A stretch of 64,000 nt of DNA. Origin: Cellulomonas sp. Y8 (GTDB taxonomy: Bacteria; Actinomycetota; Actinomycetes; Actinomycetales; Cellulomonadaceae). The number at the start of each line of letters is the position of its first letter. Position 1 is the first letter of the stretch. Under the pieces are notes generated by a model, which worked only from the letters and a program-made list of their open reading frames with translations, was not told the origin of the DNA and made no database searches. Positions 52,884 through 62,049 of this stretch are shown in pieces. The translations under genes were made by a program, and so were the position numbers. The stretch spans positions 3,534,001-3,598,000 of the forward strand of contig NZ_CP041203.1 of NCBI RefSeq assembly GCF_008033115.1, given 5' to 3'.

Positions 52884-54425
52884 GTGACGTCGAGCCCCGC
52901 GCAGCACCCCGACCGCCCCGGCACCGCGACCCGTCCGGAGCCGGACCCGCACCGGTGGCGGGCGCTGGGCGTGTGCCTGGCGATCGGGTTCATCACGATG
53001 CTCGACGTCTCGATCGTCAACGTCGCGCTGCCGTCGATCGAGCGCAGCCTGGACGCGGGCGCGAGCCAGCTGCAGCTCATCGTCGCGGGCTACACGCTGG
53101 CGTTCGGCCTGGTCCTGGTGCCCGCGGGCCGGCTCGGCGACGCCCGCGGCCGCCGCGCGCTGTTCCTGCTCGGCCTCACCGGCTTCGCGCTCACCAGCCT
53201 CGGCGCCGGCCTGGCCCCCTCCGACGAGCTGCTCGCCGTCGCCCGGCTCCTCCAGGGGATGAGCGCGGGCCTGCTGAACCCGCAGGTGGTCGGCACGATC
53301 CAGCAGCTGTTCACCGGGTACGAGCGCGGGAAGGCGTTCGGGTACTTCGGTGCCACGATCGGGGTGTCGACGGCGCTGGGCCCGCTGCTCGGCGGGCTGA
53401 TCATCCAGGCGTTCGGCGCCGAGGAGGGCTGGCGCTGGGTGTTCTTCGTCAACGTCCCGGTGATCGCGGTGGTGCTGCCGTTCGCGCTGAAGTTCCTGCC
53501 GCGCGGCGCGGTCGGCCGGGCGACCGCGACCGGGCCGGGCGGTCGGCCGCGGCTGGACGTGGTCGGCCTGGCGGGCGTCGCCCTGACCGCCGCCGCGGTC
53601 ATGGTGCCGTTCGTCACGACGACCGGTGAGGGCGGCGACGACCCGGCCCGCTGGTGGTGGCTCGCGGTCGCCGCCGTCCTCGGCGTCGCGACGGTGGTCT
53701 GGGAGCGCCGGTACCAGCGGCGCACCGGCGCGGCCGTCCTGGACCCGCGCGTGCTGGGCGAGCCCGCGTTCCGGAACGGCGCGCTGCTCGGCATCGCCTA
53801 CTTCGCCGGGTTCACGTCCGTGTTCCTGGTGGCGACCCTGTACCTGCAGCAGGTGGCCGGGTTCACGCCGCTGCAGGCCGGGCTCGTCAACATGCCGTTC
53901 GCGATCGCCTCCGCGGTGTCCGCGCAGCGGTCCGGCCGGCTGGTGGCGACCCGCGGCCGGGCGCTCGTCGTGATCGGCCTGGTGCTCGTCGTACTCGGCC
54001 TGATCGGCACCGACCTGGCGATCCGGTTCGTGGACCCGCCCGCCGTCGGCTTCGTGATGGCCGCGACGCAGATGGTCGCGGGCGCCGGAAGCGGGCTGGT
54101 GATCGCGCCCAACCAGACGCTCACACTGGCGCCCGTGCCGGTCGAGCGGGCCGGCGTGGCGGGCAGCATGCTGCAGGTCGGGCAGCGCATCGGGTCGGCG
54201 CTCGGCGTCGCCGTGGCGCTGTCCACGTACTACTCCGCCCTGGCGTCCGGGGTCGAGGGCTCGGCGGCCGCGGGCCGTGCGCTGCTGCTCACGGTCGCGC
54301 TCGTCGCCGTGGCCCTCCTCGTCGGGCTGCTCGACCTGCGGGCGCGGCGGCGCGGGACCGAGGAGGAGGACGACGCGGAGGCCGGCGCGGGGACCGGCAC
54401 CGCGTCCGCGTCCGCGGACGCGTAG
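52884..54425 (+). CDS. MFS efflux transporter, DHA2 (EmrB/QacA) type
   Basis: A 513-residue fourteen-span drug exporter. [20 protein letters not shown] (motif D1), [19 protein letters not shown] (motif A), [20 protein letters not shown] and the antiporter motif C in [13 protein letters not shown] are present. The acidic C-terminal tail is cytoplasmic. The TAG stop is part of the -10 box of hrcA. Substrates are unknown (drugs or dyes). Confidence 0.9.
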   Translation: MTSSPAQHPDRPGTATRPEPDPHRWRALGVCLAIGFITMLDVSIVNVALPSIERSLDAGASQLQLIVAGYTLAFGLVLVPAGRLGDARGRRALFLLGLTGFALTSLGAGLAPSDELLAVARLLQGMSAGLLNPQVVGTIQQLFTGYERGKAFGYFGATIGVSTALGPLLGGLIIQAFGAEEGWRWVFFVNVPVIAVVLPFALKFLPRGAVGRATATGPGGRPRLDVVGLAGVALTAAAVMVPFVTTTGEGGDDPARWWWLAVAAVLGVATVVWERRYQRRTGAAVLDPRVLGEPAFRNGALLGIAYFAGFTSVFLVATLYLQQVAGFTPLQAGLVNMPFAIASAVSAQRSGRLVATRGRALVVIGLVLVVLGLIGTDLAIRFVDPPAVGFVMAATQMVAGAGSGLVIAPNQTLTLAPVPVERAGVAGSMLQVGQRIGSALGVAVALSTYYSALASGVEGSAAAGRALLLTVALVAVALLVGLLDLRARRRGTEEEDDAEAGAGTGTASASADA

Positions 54426-54454
54426 AATTGGCACTCGGTTCCAGCGAGTGCCAG
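54423..54454 (+). promoter_or_regulatory. hrcA promoter -10 and CIRCE operator
   Basis: CIRCE: TTGGCACTC-N9-GAGTGCCAG at 54428-54454, a G+C-rich version of the standard TTAGCACTC-N9-GAGTGCTAA. TAGAAT at 54423-54428 is a good -10 directly before it and includes the stop codon of the MFS gene. HrcA should bind here and repress its own operon until heat shock. Confidence 0.85.
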
Positions 54455-54471
54455 GACGTCGGGAGGTGGCG

Positions 54472-55503
54472 ATGAGCGAGGACCGCAGGCTGGACGTGCT
54501 GCGGGCGATCGTGGAGGACTACGTCGCCACCCGCGAGCCCGTCGGCTCCCGCGCCCTGGTCGAGCGGCACTCCCTGGGGGTGTCGCCCGCGACGATCCGC
54601 AACGACATGGCGGCCCTCGAGGACGCCGGGCTCATCGTGCAGCCGCACACCTCGGCCGGCCGGGTGCCGACCGACAAGGGCTACCGGCTGTTCGTCGACC
54701 GCCTGGCGACCATCAAGCCGCTGTCCGCGCCGGAGCGCCGCGCGATCGAGACGTTCCTCGAGGACGCGGCCGACCTGGACGACGTCGTCGACCGCTCGGT
54801 GCGGCTGCTCGCGCAGCTGACCCACCAGGTCGCCGTCGTGCAGTACCCGTCGCTGCGCCGCACGGCGCTGCGGCACGTCGAGCTGGTCCCGGTCGGCGAC
54901 CGGCACCTGCTCGTGGTCATCATCACGGACCACGGCCGCGTCGAGCAGCGCACCATCGAGGTGCCGGACCCGCTGGACGCCGGGACCGTGGCGCGGCTGC
55001 GGATCCGGCTCAACACGGCCGCCGCGGGCCGACGGCTCGCCGAGCTCGGTACCGCACTGTCGGACCTGGCCGACGACTTCGCCCCCGCGGACGGACCGCT
55101 CGTGCGCGGCGTCGTCGCGGTGGTCGAGGACACGCTGGCCCAGGAGAGCGAGGAGCGCGTCGTCCTGGCGGGCACCGCGAACCTGGTGCGCGGTGGCGGC
55201 GCGGACTTCGCGCACACCATCAGCCCCGTCCTGGAGGCGCTGGAGGAGCAGGTCGTCCTGCTGCGCCTGCTGGGCGAGATGGCCGAGGACGAGGCCGCGG
55301 TCTCCGTCCGGATCGGCCGCGAGACCCAGCACGAGGGTCTGCTGGAGACGAGCTTCGTGACGACCGGCTACGGCGGCCCGGACGGCGGCGGGACGGCCGT
55401 CGCGCGGATCGGCTCCGTCGGGCCGCTCCGCATGGACTACCCCGGGACCATCGCGTCGGTGCGCGCCGTCGCCCGGTACCTGTCCCGGATCCTCGCCGGA
55501 TGA
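54472..55503 (+). CDS. hrcA: Heat-inducible transcription repressor HrcA
   Basis: A 343-residue winged-helix repressor. [23 protein letters not shown] and [22 protein letters not shown] form the DNA-binding part; [18 protein letters not shown] is an HrcA signature. A GAF-like dimer domain follows, with SVRIGRETQ and the C-terminal [28 protein letters not shown] is five bases before ATG. The CIRCE site lies upstream and dnaJ downstream, so it controls the heat-shock operon. Confidence 0.97.
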   Translation: MSEDRRLDVLRAIVEDYVATREPVGSRALVERHSLGVSPATIRNDMAALEDAGLIVQPHTSAGRVPTDKGYRLFVDRLATIKPLSAPERRAIETFLEDAADLDDVVDRSVRLLAQLTHQVAVVQYPSLRRTALRHVELVPVGDRHLLVVIITDHGRVEQRTIEVPDPLDAGTVARLRIRLNTAAAGRRLAELGTALSDLADDFAPADGPLVRGVVAVVEDTLAQESEERVVLAGTANLVRGGGADFAHTISPVLEALEEQVVLLRLLGEMAEDEAAVSVRIGRETQHEGLLETSFVTTGYGGPDGGGTAVARIGSVGPLRMDYPGTIASVRAVARYLSRILAG

Positions 55504-55598
55504 CCGGCCGCCGGGCACCGACGCGGTCCCGCGCACGTTCGACAGGCAACGCCCCGCCCGCGCCCGCGCGCGGCCCCCACACGCACAGGAAGTGACGA

Positions 55599-56732
55599 GT
55601 GAGCGACTACTACGAGGTGCTCGGCGTCGAGCGTGACGCCACGCCCGAGCAGATCAAGAAGGCCTACCGGCGCCTCGCGCGCGAGCTGCACCCCGACGTG
55701 GCGGGTGCGGACGCGGGCTCCGAGGACCGGTTCAAGGACGTGTCGCGGGCGTACGAGGTGCTGTCGAACCCCGAGAAGCGGCGCATGTACGACCTGGGCG
55801 CCGACCCGTCGGCCCCGGGCGGCGGCATGGGCGGCCAGGGCGGCTTCGGCTTCCAGGACATCTTCGAGACGTTCTTCGGCGCCGCCGCGGGCGCGGGCGC
55901 GCAGCGCGGCCCCATCCCGCGCGCCCGCCGCGGCCAGGACGCGCTGCTGCGCCTCGACATCGACCTCGCCGAGGCGACGTTCGGCACGCACCGCGAGGTC
56001 CCGGTCGAGACGGCCGTGGTGTGCCCGACCTGCGACGGCTCCTGCTGCCGTCCGGGCACCTCGCCGCGCACCTGCGACGTCTGCGGCGGCCGCGGGTCCG
56101 TGCAGCGGGTCGCCCGGTCGTTCCTCGGCCAGGTGATGACCTCGCAGCCGTGCGCCGCGTGCCACGGCTTCGGCACCGTCATCCCCGAGCCCTGCACCGA
56201 GTGCGCCGGCGAGGGCCGGGTCCGCTCGCGCCGCACGCTCGAGGTCGACGTCCCGGCGGGCGTGGACACCGGTACCCGGATCAAGCTCACCGCGCAGGGC
56301 GAGGTCGGCCCCGCCGGCGGCCCCGCGGGCGACATCTACCTCGAGGTGCGCGAGCGCAAGCACGACACCTTCGTCCGCGAGGGCGACGACCTGCACTGCA
56401 CCCTCGAGGTCCCGATGACCGCGGCGGCGCTCGGCACCGTGCTCACCCTCGACACCCTCGACGGCCCGCAGGAGGTCGACCTGCGCCCCGGCACCCAGCC
56501 CGCGCAGGTCGTCACGCTGCGCGGCCTCGGCGTCGGCCACCTGCACGCGGGCGGCCGCGGCGACCTGCACGTGCACGTGGACGTCCACGTGCCGACGTCG
56601 CTCGACGACGAGCAGGCCGAGCTGCTGCGGAAGCTCGCCGGGCTGCGCGGCGAGGAGCGGCCCGAGGCGCGGCTGTCGGCCTCCGGCGGCGGCGTGTTCG
56701 CGAAGCTCCGCGACAAGCTCGCCGGGCGCTGA
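55599..56732 (+). CDS. dnaJ: Chaperone DnaJ
   Basis: A 377-residue Hsp40 co-chaperone that stimulates DnaK. J-domain with HPD (RELHPDVAG), Gly/Phe linker ([20 protein letters not shown]) and a zinc domain of four CxxC units: [24 protein letters not shown] and CTECAGEG. The first unit is changed from CxGxG to CDGSCC. The C-terminal substrate domains follow. The hrcA-dnaJ-rsmE order is the usual second dnaJ (dnaJ2) of actinobacteria. Confidence 0.96.
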   Translation: MSDYYEVLGVERDATPEQIKKAYRRLARELHPDVAGADAGSEDRFKDVSRAYEVLSNPEKRRMYDLGADPSAPGGGMGGQGGFGFQDIFETFFGAAAGAGAQRGPIPRARRGQDALLRLDIDLAEATFGTHREVPVETAVVCPTCDGSCCRPGTSPRTCDVCGGRGSVQRVARSFLGQVMTSQPCAACHGFGTVIPEPCTECAGEGRVRSRRTLEVDVPAGVDTGTRIKLTAQGEVGPAGGPAGDIYLEVRERKHDTFVREGDDLHCTLEVPMTAAALGTVLTLDTLDGPQEVDLRPGTQPAQVVTLRGLGVGHLHAGGRGDLHVHVDVHVPTSLDDEQAELLRKLAGLRGEERPEARLSASGGGVFAKLRDKLAGR

Positions 56733-56734
56733 GC

Positions 56735-57502
56735 GTGACCGCTCCGGTCTTCCTGGCCGAGCCGGGCGACCTCGACGCGCTCGCGGCCGGGGCCACCTAC
56801 CTGCTCGGCGGCGCCGAGGGGCGGCACGCGGGCGTCGTGCAGCGCAAGACCGCGGGGGAGCGGGTCGACGTCGTCGACGGCGCCGGCACCCGGCTGGTCG
56901 GCGAGGTCGAGGCGGCCGGGCCCGAGGGCGTGCACCTGCGCGTCCGCGAGGTCGTCGTCGAGCCCGTGCCGGCGCCCCGCCTGGTGCTGGTGCAGGCGCT
57001 CGCGAAGGGCGACCGGGACGAGATGGCGATCGAGGCCGCCACCGAGGTCGGCGCCGACGGCGTCGTGCCCTGGCAGGCCGAGCGGTCGATCGTGGTCTGG
57101 CGCGGCGACCGGGCGGCCAAGAGCCGGGCCCGGTGGCTCGGCACGGTCCGCACCGCGGCCAAGCAGGCCCGCCGGGCGCACGTGCCGGGCGTCGACCTGG
57201 CGCTCGCGACCGCGGCGCTCGTGCGCCGGGCGCGCGAGGTGGTCGAGGCGGGCGGCGCGGTGCTGGTGCTGCACGAGGAGGCGACCACGCCCCTCGCGGC
57301 GGCGGTGCTGCCCGCGGCCGGTGCGACGGCGGACGTGCTCGTCGTCGTCGGGCCCGAGGGCGGCATCGCGGAGCGGGAGCTGGCGGAGCTGGTCGACGCC
57401 GGGGCGCAGCCGGTGCTGCTGGGGCCGCACGTGCTGCGGACCTCCACGGCCGGCCCGGTGGCGCTCGCGCTGCTCGCGCAGCGGCTGGGGCGCTGGGGCT
57501 GA
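56735..57502 (+). CDS. rsmE: 16S rRNA (uracil-1498-N3)-methyltransferase
   Basis: A 255-residue SPOUT-class methyltransferase modifying U1498 of 16S rRNA. PUA-like N-terminal domain, then LVLVQALAKGDRDEMAIEAATEVG and the knot motifs VVVGPEGGIAERELAEL and LGPHVLRTSTAGPVALALL. The GTG at 56735 lies three bases after the dnaJ stop, so it is part of the same operon. Confidence 0.95.
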   Translation: MTAPVFLAEPGDLDALAAGATYLLGGAEGRHAGVVQRKTAGERVDVVDGAGTRLVGEVEAAGPEGVHLRVREVVVEPVPAPRLVLVQALAKGDRDEMAIEAATEVGADGVVPWQAERSIVVWRGDRAAKSRARWLGTVRTAAKQARRAHVPGVDLALATAALVRRAREVVEAGGAVLVLHEEATTPLAAAVLPAAGATADVLVVVGPEGGIAERELAELVDAGAQPVLLGPHVLRTSTAGPVALALLAQRLGRWG

Positions 57503-57607
57503 CGCCGGTGGGTACCGCCCACCTGGGCCGTACGTCTCATCCGGGGGACCGCGGCCGGTCCTAGCGTCGAGGGTGACAGCGAAGGCGCTCTCACCAGGGA
57601 CCCGACC

Positions 57608-60265
57608 GTGAACACAGACGTCCGGACCGGCACCACCTCCTCGCGCGCACCGGCGGCTCCCGCCGACCGGCCCCCGACCGGCCGACGGCGACGGTGGCCC
57701 GTGGCCGCCGCTGCGGCCGCCGCCCTCGGGACCGTGCTCGCCGGGTGCGCGCCCGGCTCCGCCTCCGCCGAGGGCTCCGTGCACGGCGGCGAGGCGAGCC
57801 TCGTGCTGCCGGACCTCGGCGCCGTGACGGTCCTCGGGTCCGTCTCGGGCCGCCTGCTGCTCGGCCTCGGGCTGCTGGTGTGCGTGCTCGGCCTCGCGTT
57901 CGGCGTCGCCACCTACGTGCAGCTGCGCCGGCTCCCCGTGCACGCGGCGATGCGGGAGATCTCCGAGCTCATCTACTCGACCTGCCGCACGTACCTCACC
58001 CGGCAGGGTCGGTTCCTCGTCGTGCTGTGGGTGTTCATCGCCGCGGTGATCGTCGTCTACTACCGGGCGCTGGTCGGGTTCGAGTGGGGCCGGGTCGCCA
58101 CGATCATCGCGTTCAGCCTGCTGGGCATGGCCGGGTCGTACGCCGTCGCCTGGTTCGGGATCCGGGTCAACACGCTGGCGAACTCCCGGACCGCCTTCGC
58201 GTCGCTCGCGGGCCGGCCGCTGCCGGTGCACCGGATCCCGATGCAGTCCGGCATGTCGATCGGCATGGTGCTCATCAGCCTCGAGCTGCTGATGATGCTG
58301 GTCATCCTGCTGTTCCTCCCGGCCGACGTCGCGGGCGCGTGCTTCATCGGGTTCGCGGTCGGCGAGTCGCTGGGCGCGTCGGCGCTGCGGATCGCGGGCG
58401 GCATCTTCACGAAGATCGCCGACATCGGCTCGGACCTGATGAAGATCGTGTTCAAGATCAAGGAGGACGACGCCCGGAACCCCGGCGTGATCGCCGACTG
58501 CACCGGGGACAACGCGGGCGACTCGGTGGGCCCGAGCGCCGACGGCTTCGAGACCTACGGCGTCACCGGCGTCGCGCTCGTGACGTTCGTGCTGCTCGCG
58601 GTCGACGACCCGCTCATGCAGGCGACCCTGCTGGTCTGGCTGTTCGTGGTGCGGGCCGTCATGGTCATCGCCTCGGCCGTGTCGTACCTCGCGAACGACG
58701 CGTGGACCCGCCGCCGGTACGCCGCCGCCGAGCGGATGGACTTCGAGAAGCCGCTGACGTCCCTGGTCTGGCTGACCTCGGTCGTGAGCATCGCGCTGAC
58801 GTACCTGACGACCTGGGCGGTGCTCGGGCACCTCGACGGCGTCGGCGGCGGGCTGTGGTGGAAGGTCGCGACGATCATCTCCTGCGGCACCCTCGCCGGG
58901 GCGCTCATCCCCGAGCTGGTCAAGGTGTTCACCTCCACCAACAGCCGGCACGTCCGCGAGGTCGTCACGTCCTCCCGCGAGGGCGGCCCGTCGCTCAACA
59001 TCCTGTCCGGGCTGGTGGCCGGCAACATCTCGGCGTACTGGCTCGGCATGACGGTCGTGGCGCTCATGGGCGGGGCGTTCCTGATCAGCGAGCAGGGGCT
59101 GGACCAGGTCATGGTCGCCCCCGCGGTGTTCGCGTTCGGGCTGGTGGCGTTCGGGTTCCTCGGCATGGGGCCCGTCACCATCGCCGTCGACTCGTACGGC
59201 CCGGTGACCGACAACGCGCAGAGCGTCTACGAGCTGTCCCTGGTCGAGGAGCTGCCCTGCGCGGCCGAGCAGATCGAGGCCGAGCACGGGTTCGCCCCGC
59301 GGTGGGAGCCGGCCAAGCGGATGCTCGAGGAGAACGACGGCGCGGGCAACACCTTCAAGGCGACCGCGAAGCCGGTGCTCATCGGCACGGCGGTCGTCGG
59401 GGCGACCACGATGATCTTCTCCATCATCATGGCGCTCACCGAGGGCCTCACGACGGGGCTCGACAACCTGTCGCTGCTGCACCCGCCGTTCCTGCTCGGC
59501 CTGGTCACCGGCGGCGCGATGATCTTCTGGTTCACCGGCGCGTCCATCCAGGCCGTGACCACCGGCGCGTACCGGGCGGTCGAGTTCATCAAGGCGAACA
59601 TCCACCTCGACGGCAGCGAGCGGGCCAGCGAGGCGGACTCCCGCCGGGTCGTGGAGATCTGCACCCAGTACGCCCAGCGCGGCATGCTGACGATGTTCCT
59701 CGCGATCTTCTTCGCCACGCTGGCGTTCGCGTTCGTCGAGCCGTTCTTCTTCATCGGCTACCTGGTGTCGATCGCGGTGTTCGGGCTGTACCAGGCGATC
59801 TTCATGGCCAACGCGGGCGGCGCCTGGGACAACGCCAAGAAGATCGTCGAGGTCGACCTGCACGCCAAGGGCACCGCGCTGCACGACGCGACCATCGTCG
59901 GCGACACCGTGGGCGACCCGTACAAGGACACGTCCTCGGTCGCGCTCAACCCGGTCATCAAGTTCACGACGCTGTTCGGGCTGCTGGCCGTCGAGCTCGC
60001 GGTGAGCCTGACCGGCGACGGGCGCGGGACGCTCGTGCACGTCCTGGCCGGCGTGTTCTTCGTGACGTCGGCCGTGTTCGTCTACCGGTCGTTCTACGGG
60101 ATGCGGATCGGCGGGGCGCCCGCGGGGGAGGAGGACCCGGCCGAGCCCGAGCCCGAGGAGCCGGCCGAGCCCGGGGCGCCGGCGGGCGGCGTGCTGCCGC
60201 GCCAGGGCGGGGCGGGCGCGGGAGCGGACGACGCCGGCACCCTCGTCGACGCCGAGGGGCGGTGA
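57608..60265 (+). CDS. hppA: Membrane-bound proton-pumping pyrophosphatase, divergent branch
   Basis: An 885-residue ion-pumping pyrophosphatase with about 16 spans. The substrate motif KIKEDDARNPGVIADCTGDNAGDSVG matches the family's DDPRNPAVIADNVGDNVGD, with Cys-Thr and Ser-Val-Gly changes. NTFKATAKPVL carries Lys at the place linked with K-independence. FTSTNSRHVREVVTSSREG and AWDNAKKIVE are other signatures. A signal-like N-terminus and an acidic Pro/Glu tail of about 55 residues are added. From memory, a Cellulomonas enzyme of a divergent Na-regulated H-pumping branch is known; this may be its like. Confidence 0.92.
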   Translation: MNTDVRTGTTSSRAPAAPADRPPTGRRRRWPVAAAAAAALGTVLAGCAPGSASAEGSVHGGEASLVLPDLGAVTVLGSVSGRLLLGLGLLVCVLGLAFGVATYVQLRRLPVHAAMREISELIYSTCRTYLTRQGRFLVVLWVFIAAVIVVYYRALVGFEWGRVATIIAFSLLGMAGSYAVAWFGIRVNTLANSRTAFASLAGRPLPVHRIPMQSGMSIGMVLISLELLMMLVILLFLPADVAGACFIGFAVGESLGASALRIAGGIFTKIADIGSDLMKIVFKIKEDDARNPGVIADCTGDNAGDSVGPSADGFETYGVTGVALVTFVLLAVDDPLMQATLLVWLFVVRAVMVIASAVSYLANDAWTRRRYAAAERMDFEKPLTSLVWLTSVVSIALTYLTTWAVLGHLDGVGGGLWWKVATIISCGTLAGALIPELVKVFTSTNSRHVREVVTSSREGGPSLNILSGLVAGNISAYWLGMTVVALMGGAFLISEQGLDQVMVAPAVFAFGLVAFGFLGMGPVTIAVDSYGPVTDNAQSVYELSLVEELPCAAEQIEAEHGFAPRWEPAKRMLEENDGAGNTFKATAKPVLIGTAVVGATTMIFSIIMALTEGLTTGLDNLSLLHPPFLLGLVTGGAMIFWFTGASIQAVTTGAYRAVEFIKANIHLDGSERASEADSRRVVEICTQYAQRGMLTMFLAIFFATLAFAFVEPFFFIGYLVSIAVFGLYQAIFMANAGGAWDNAKKIVEVDLHAKGTALHDATIVGDTVGDPYKDTSSVALNPVIKFTTLFGLLAVELAVSLTGDGRGTLVHVLAGVFFVTSAVFVYRSFYGMRIGGAPAGEEDPAEPEPEEPAEPGAPAGGVLPRQGGAGAGADDAGTLVDAEGR

Positions 60266-61338
60266 GCGACGTGCGCGTCGCGATCAAGCACGACGACGTC
60301 CTGGTCGACGCCGACGGCCGGGTCGCCGGCCACGACGCGGCCGCCACGCTGGTCCGCCGGCTGCTGCGGGTCTTCCCCGGCTCGGTCCTGATCGGGCCGG
60401 GGCCGCGGCGCTGCGACGGGTTCGACCTGCTGCCGCTCGAGTTCGTCGACGGCGACGGCACCGTCGTCATCACGATGGACGTGCTCGACTCGGTGCAGGT
60501 GTGGCAGACCCTGCGCGCGGGCGGGTGCGCGGACCCGCGGGTGATGAACTTCGTGTGGTGGGACGCCACCCGGTACCCGCACCCGGTCGAGCAGGCCGCG
60601 CTCGCGCTGTCCTGCGCGCTGTTCCCGACGTTCGCCAACTCGGCGCGCACCGCCTCCGAGATCCGGGAGCTGATCGCCCGGCTGACCGTGCCGGCGCTGG
60701 GGGAGCGGGCCCGCACCGGGTGGGTCAACCTCGGGTTCCGGGTCGACCACGTCCGGCCGCGGCACGAGCCCGACGTCCCCGTCGTGCTGTACCCCGCGAT
60801 CTACGTCTCCGAGCGCAAGCAGCCGCGGCTGTTCCTCGAGGTCGTCGACCGCGTGCAGCGTCGCACCCCGATCCGCGTCGAGGCACGGCTGCACGAGTCG
60901 CACCTGGTCTCCGAGACCGCCATGCGGATGTCCGAGCGGCCGTGGTGCTGGGTCGGCCCGCTCACCGCGACCCGCGACTCCTACTGGGAGGCGCTCGGCC
61001 GGACCACGGCGTTCCTCGCGACCGCCACCGAGGAGTCCTACGGGCTGGAGTACGTCGAGGCGCTCGCGGCCGGCGCCGTCGGGGTGTTCCCGGACCTGCC
61101 GTGGGCGCGGGCGCTGCTGCCGGCCGGCTACCCGTACCTGTACCGCACGCCGGACGAGGCCGCCGACCAGCTCGAGCTCGCGGTGACCCGGACCGCCGCC
61201 TGCCGGCGCGAGCTCGACGCGGTCGCCGGCGGCTCGTTCGTGCGCTGGCTGTCCGCGCACCACGACGACGACACGTTCGACCGCACCGTCGTGGCCCGGG
61301 TCCGGGACTGGTTCGGCGACGTGCCGGCGGCCGGGTGA
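60262..61338 (+). CDS. Glycosyltransferase-like protein coupled to hppA
   Basis: A 358-residue protein of GT-B look. An N-terminal Rossmann-type half (VAIKHDDVLVDADGRVAG, FVWWDATRYPHPVEQ) and a C-terminal half with the E-x7-E-like motif TATEESYGLEYVEALAAG typical of GT4 enzymes. The GTG at 60262 overlaps the hppA stop (GTGA); another GTG lies nine bases on. Substrate unknown. The tight link to the pyrophosphatase is unusual. Confidence 0.75.
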   Translation: MSDVRVAIKHDDVLVDADGRVAGHDAAATLVRRLLRVFPGSVLIGPGPRRCDGFDLLPLEFVDGDGTVVITMDVLDSVQVWQTLRAGGCADPRVMNFVWWDATRYPHPVEQAALALSCALFPTFANSARTASEIRELIARLTVPALGERARTGWVNLGFRVDHVRPRHEPDVPVVLYPAIYVSERKQPRLFLEVVDRVQRRTPIRVEARLHESHLVSETAMRMSERPWCWVGPLTATRDSYWEALGRTTAFLATATEESYGLEYVEALAAGAVGVFPDLPWARALLPAGYPYLYRTPDEAADQLELAVTRTAACRRELDAVAGGSFVRWLSAHHDDDTFDRTVVARVRDWFGDVPAAG

Positions 61339-61454
61339 GCCGTGCGCGGCAGCCGCTGACCAGGCCTCACCCGGCGGGTCTTGACCCGGTCCGCGATCGG
61401 CGGGACGCTGGCCTGCCGCACGCACCGCAGCGCTGATGAGCCGAGGGGGGTCTC

Positions 61455-61811
61455 ATGGGACGGGTGGCCGTCGTGCTGGCCGGCGTGGCCGTGCTGGCGC
61501 TCCAGGTGTGGTTGACGCTCTACGCCCAGGTCGTGCTCGCCTACGAGGCCGCCGTCCTCGCCGCCGTGCTCGTCGGGGTCGCCCTGCGCGCCTCGGTGCG
61601 CGCGCGACGCCGCCGGCACCCCGCCGACGCGGCCCGGTGGCCCGACGCGGACGGGATCGCGGTCGCGCAGCCGACGGTCCTCGTCGGCGGCCCGGTGCTC
61701 CCGCCGGTCGACGCGGGCCTGGGGTCGCCCCCGGTCCCGACGCAGGTGGAGGACCGGGGCGACCCCGTGGACGACCTCCTGGGCCGCCGCCGCCCGCGCC
61801 CGGTCGCCTGA
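61455..61811 (+). CDS. Small hypothetical membrane protein
   Basis: A 118-residue protein with two N-terminal spans (VAVVLAGVAVLALQVWLTLY, about residues 4-23, and VVLAYEAAVLAAVLVGVALR, about 26-45). An Arg-rich turn and a Pro/Asp-rich cytoplasmic tail follow. GAGGGGGG precedes the ATG by about five bases. Not recognised. Confidence 0.6.
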   Translation: MGRVAVVLAGVAVLALQVWLTLYAQVVLAYEAAVLAAVLVGVALRASVRARRRRHPADAARWPDADGIAVAQPTVLVGGPVLPPVDAGLGSPPVPTQVEDRGDPVDDLLGRRRPRPVA

Positions 61812-61878
61812 TCGCGCCCGCAAACGCGCCGCGGGCCCCGCGCGCAGCCCTCCCCGCTCCCCCCGGGCCGCCGAGGGG

Positions 61879-61933
61879 GTAGTCGACACGTCGAGCGTGT
61901 AGTCGCCGACTACTCCCTCGACGTGTCGATTAC
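61879..61933. repeat. Palindromic word array before pgi stop
   Basis: GTAGTCG occurs at 61879 and 61899 and inverted as CGACTAC at 61907-61913 and, with one change, at 61927-61933. Outer arms of 17 bases (61879-61895 and 61917-61933) pair with one mismatch; inner arms are perfect around one base. Lies between convergent genes, as the other arrays do; probable bidirectional terminator. Confidence 0.75.
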
Positions 61934-62049
61934 TTGCTCGGCGCGGACGCTGGCGCGCCCGCCGGCGCGGCGGAGGCCGCCCGGGACGGCGACGGGCCCG
62001 CCGCGACCGTGGTCGTGGCGGGCCCGTGCGTGCCCGGTCGGGGTGCGGG

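Noticed and set aside
56336..60040. Very long open frame on the minus strand opposite dnaJ, rsmE and hppA
   Set aside because: It lies antisense to three well-supported genes, is rich in His/Arg/Asp/Val as expected from G+C-biased third positions, and shows no motif.
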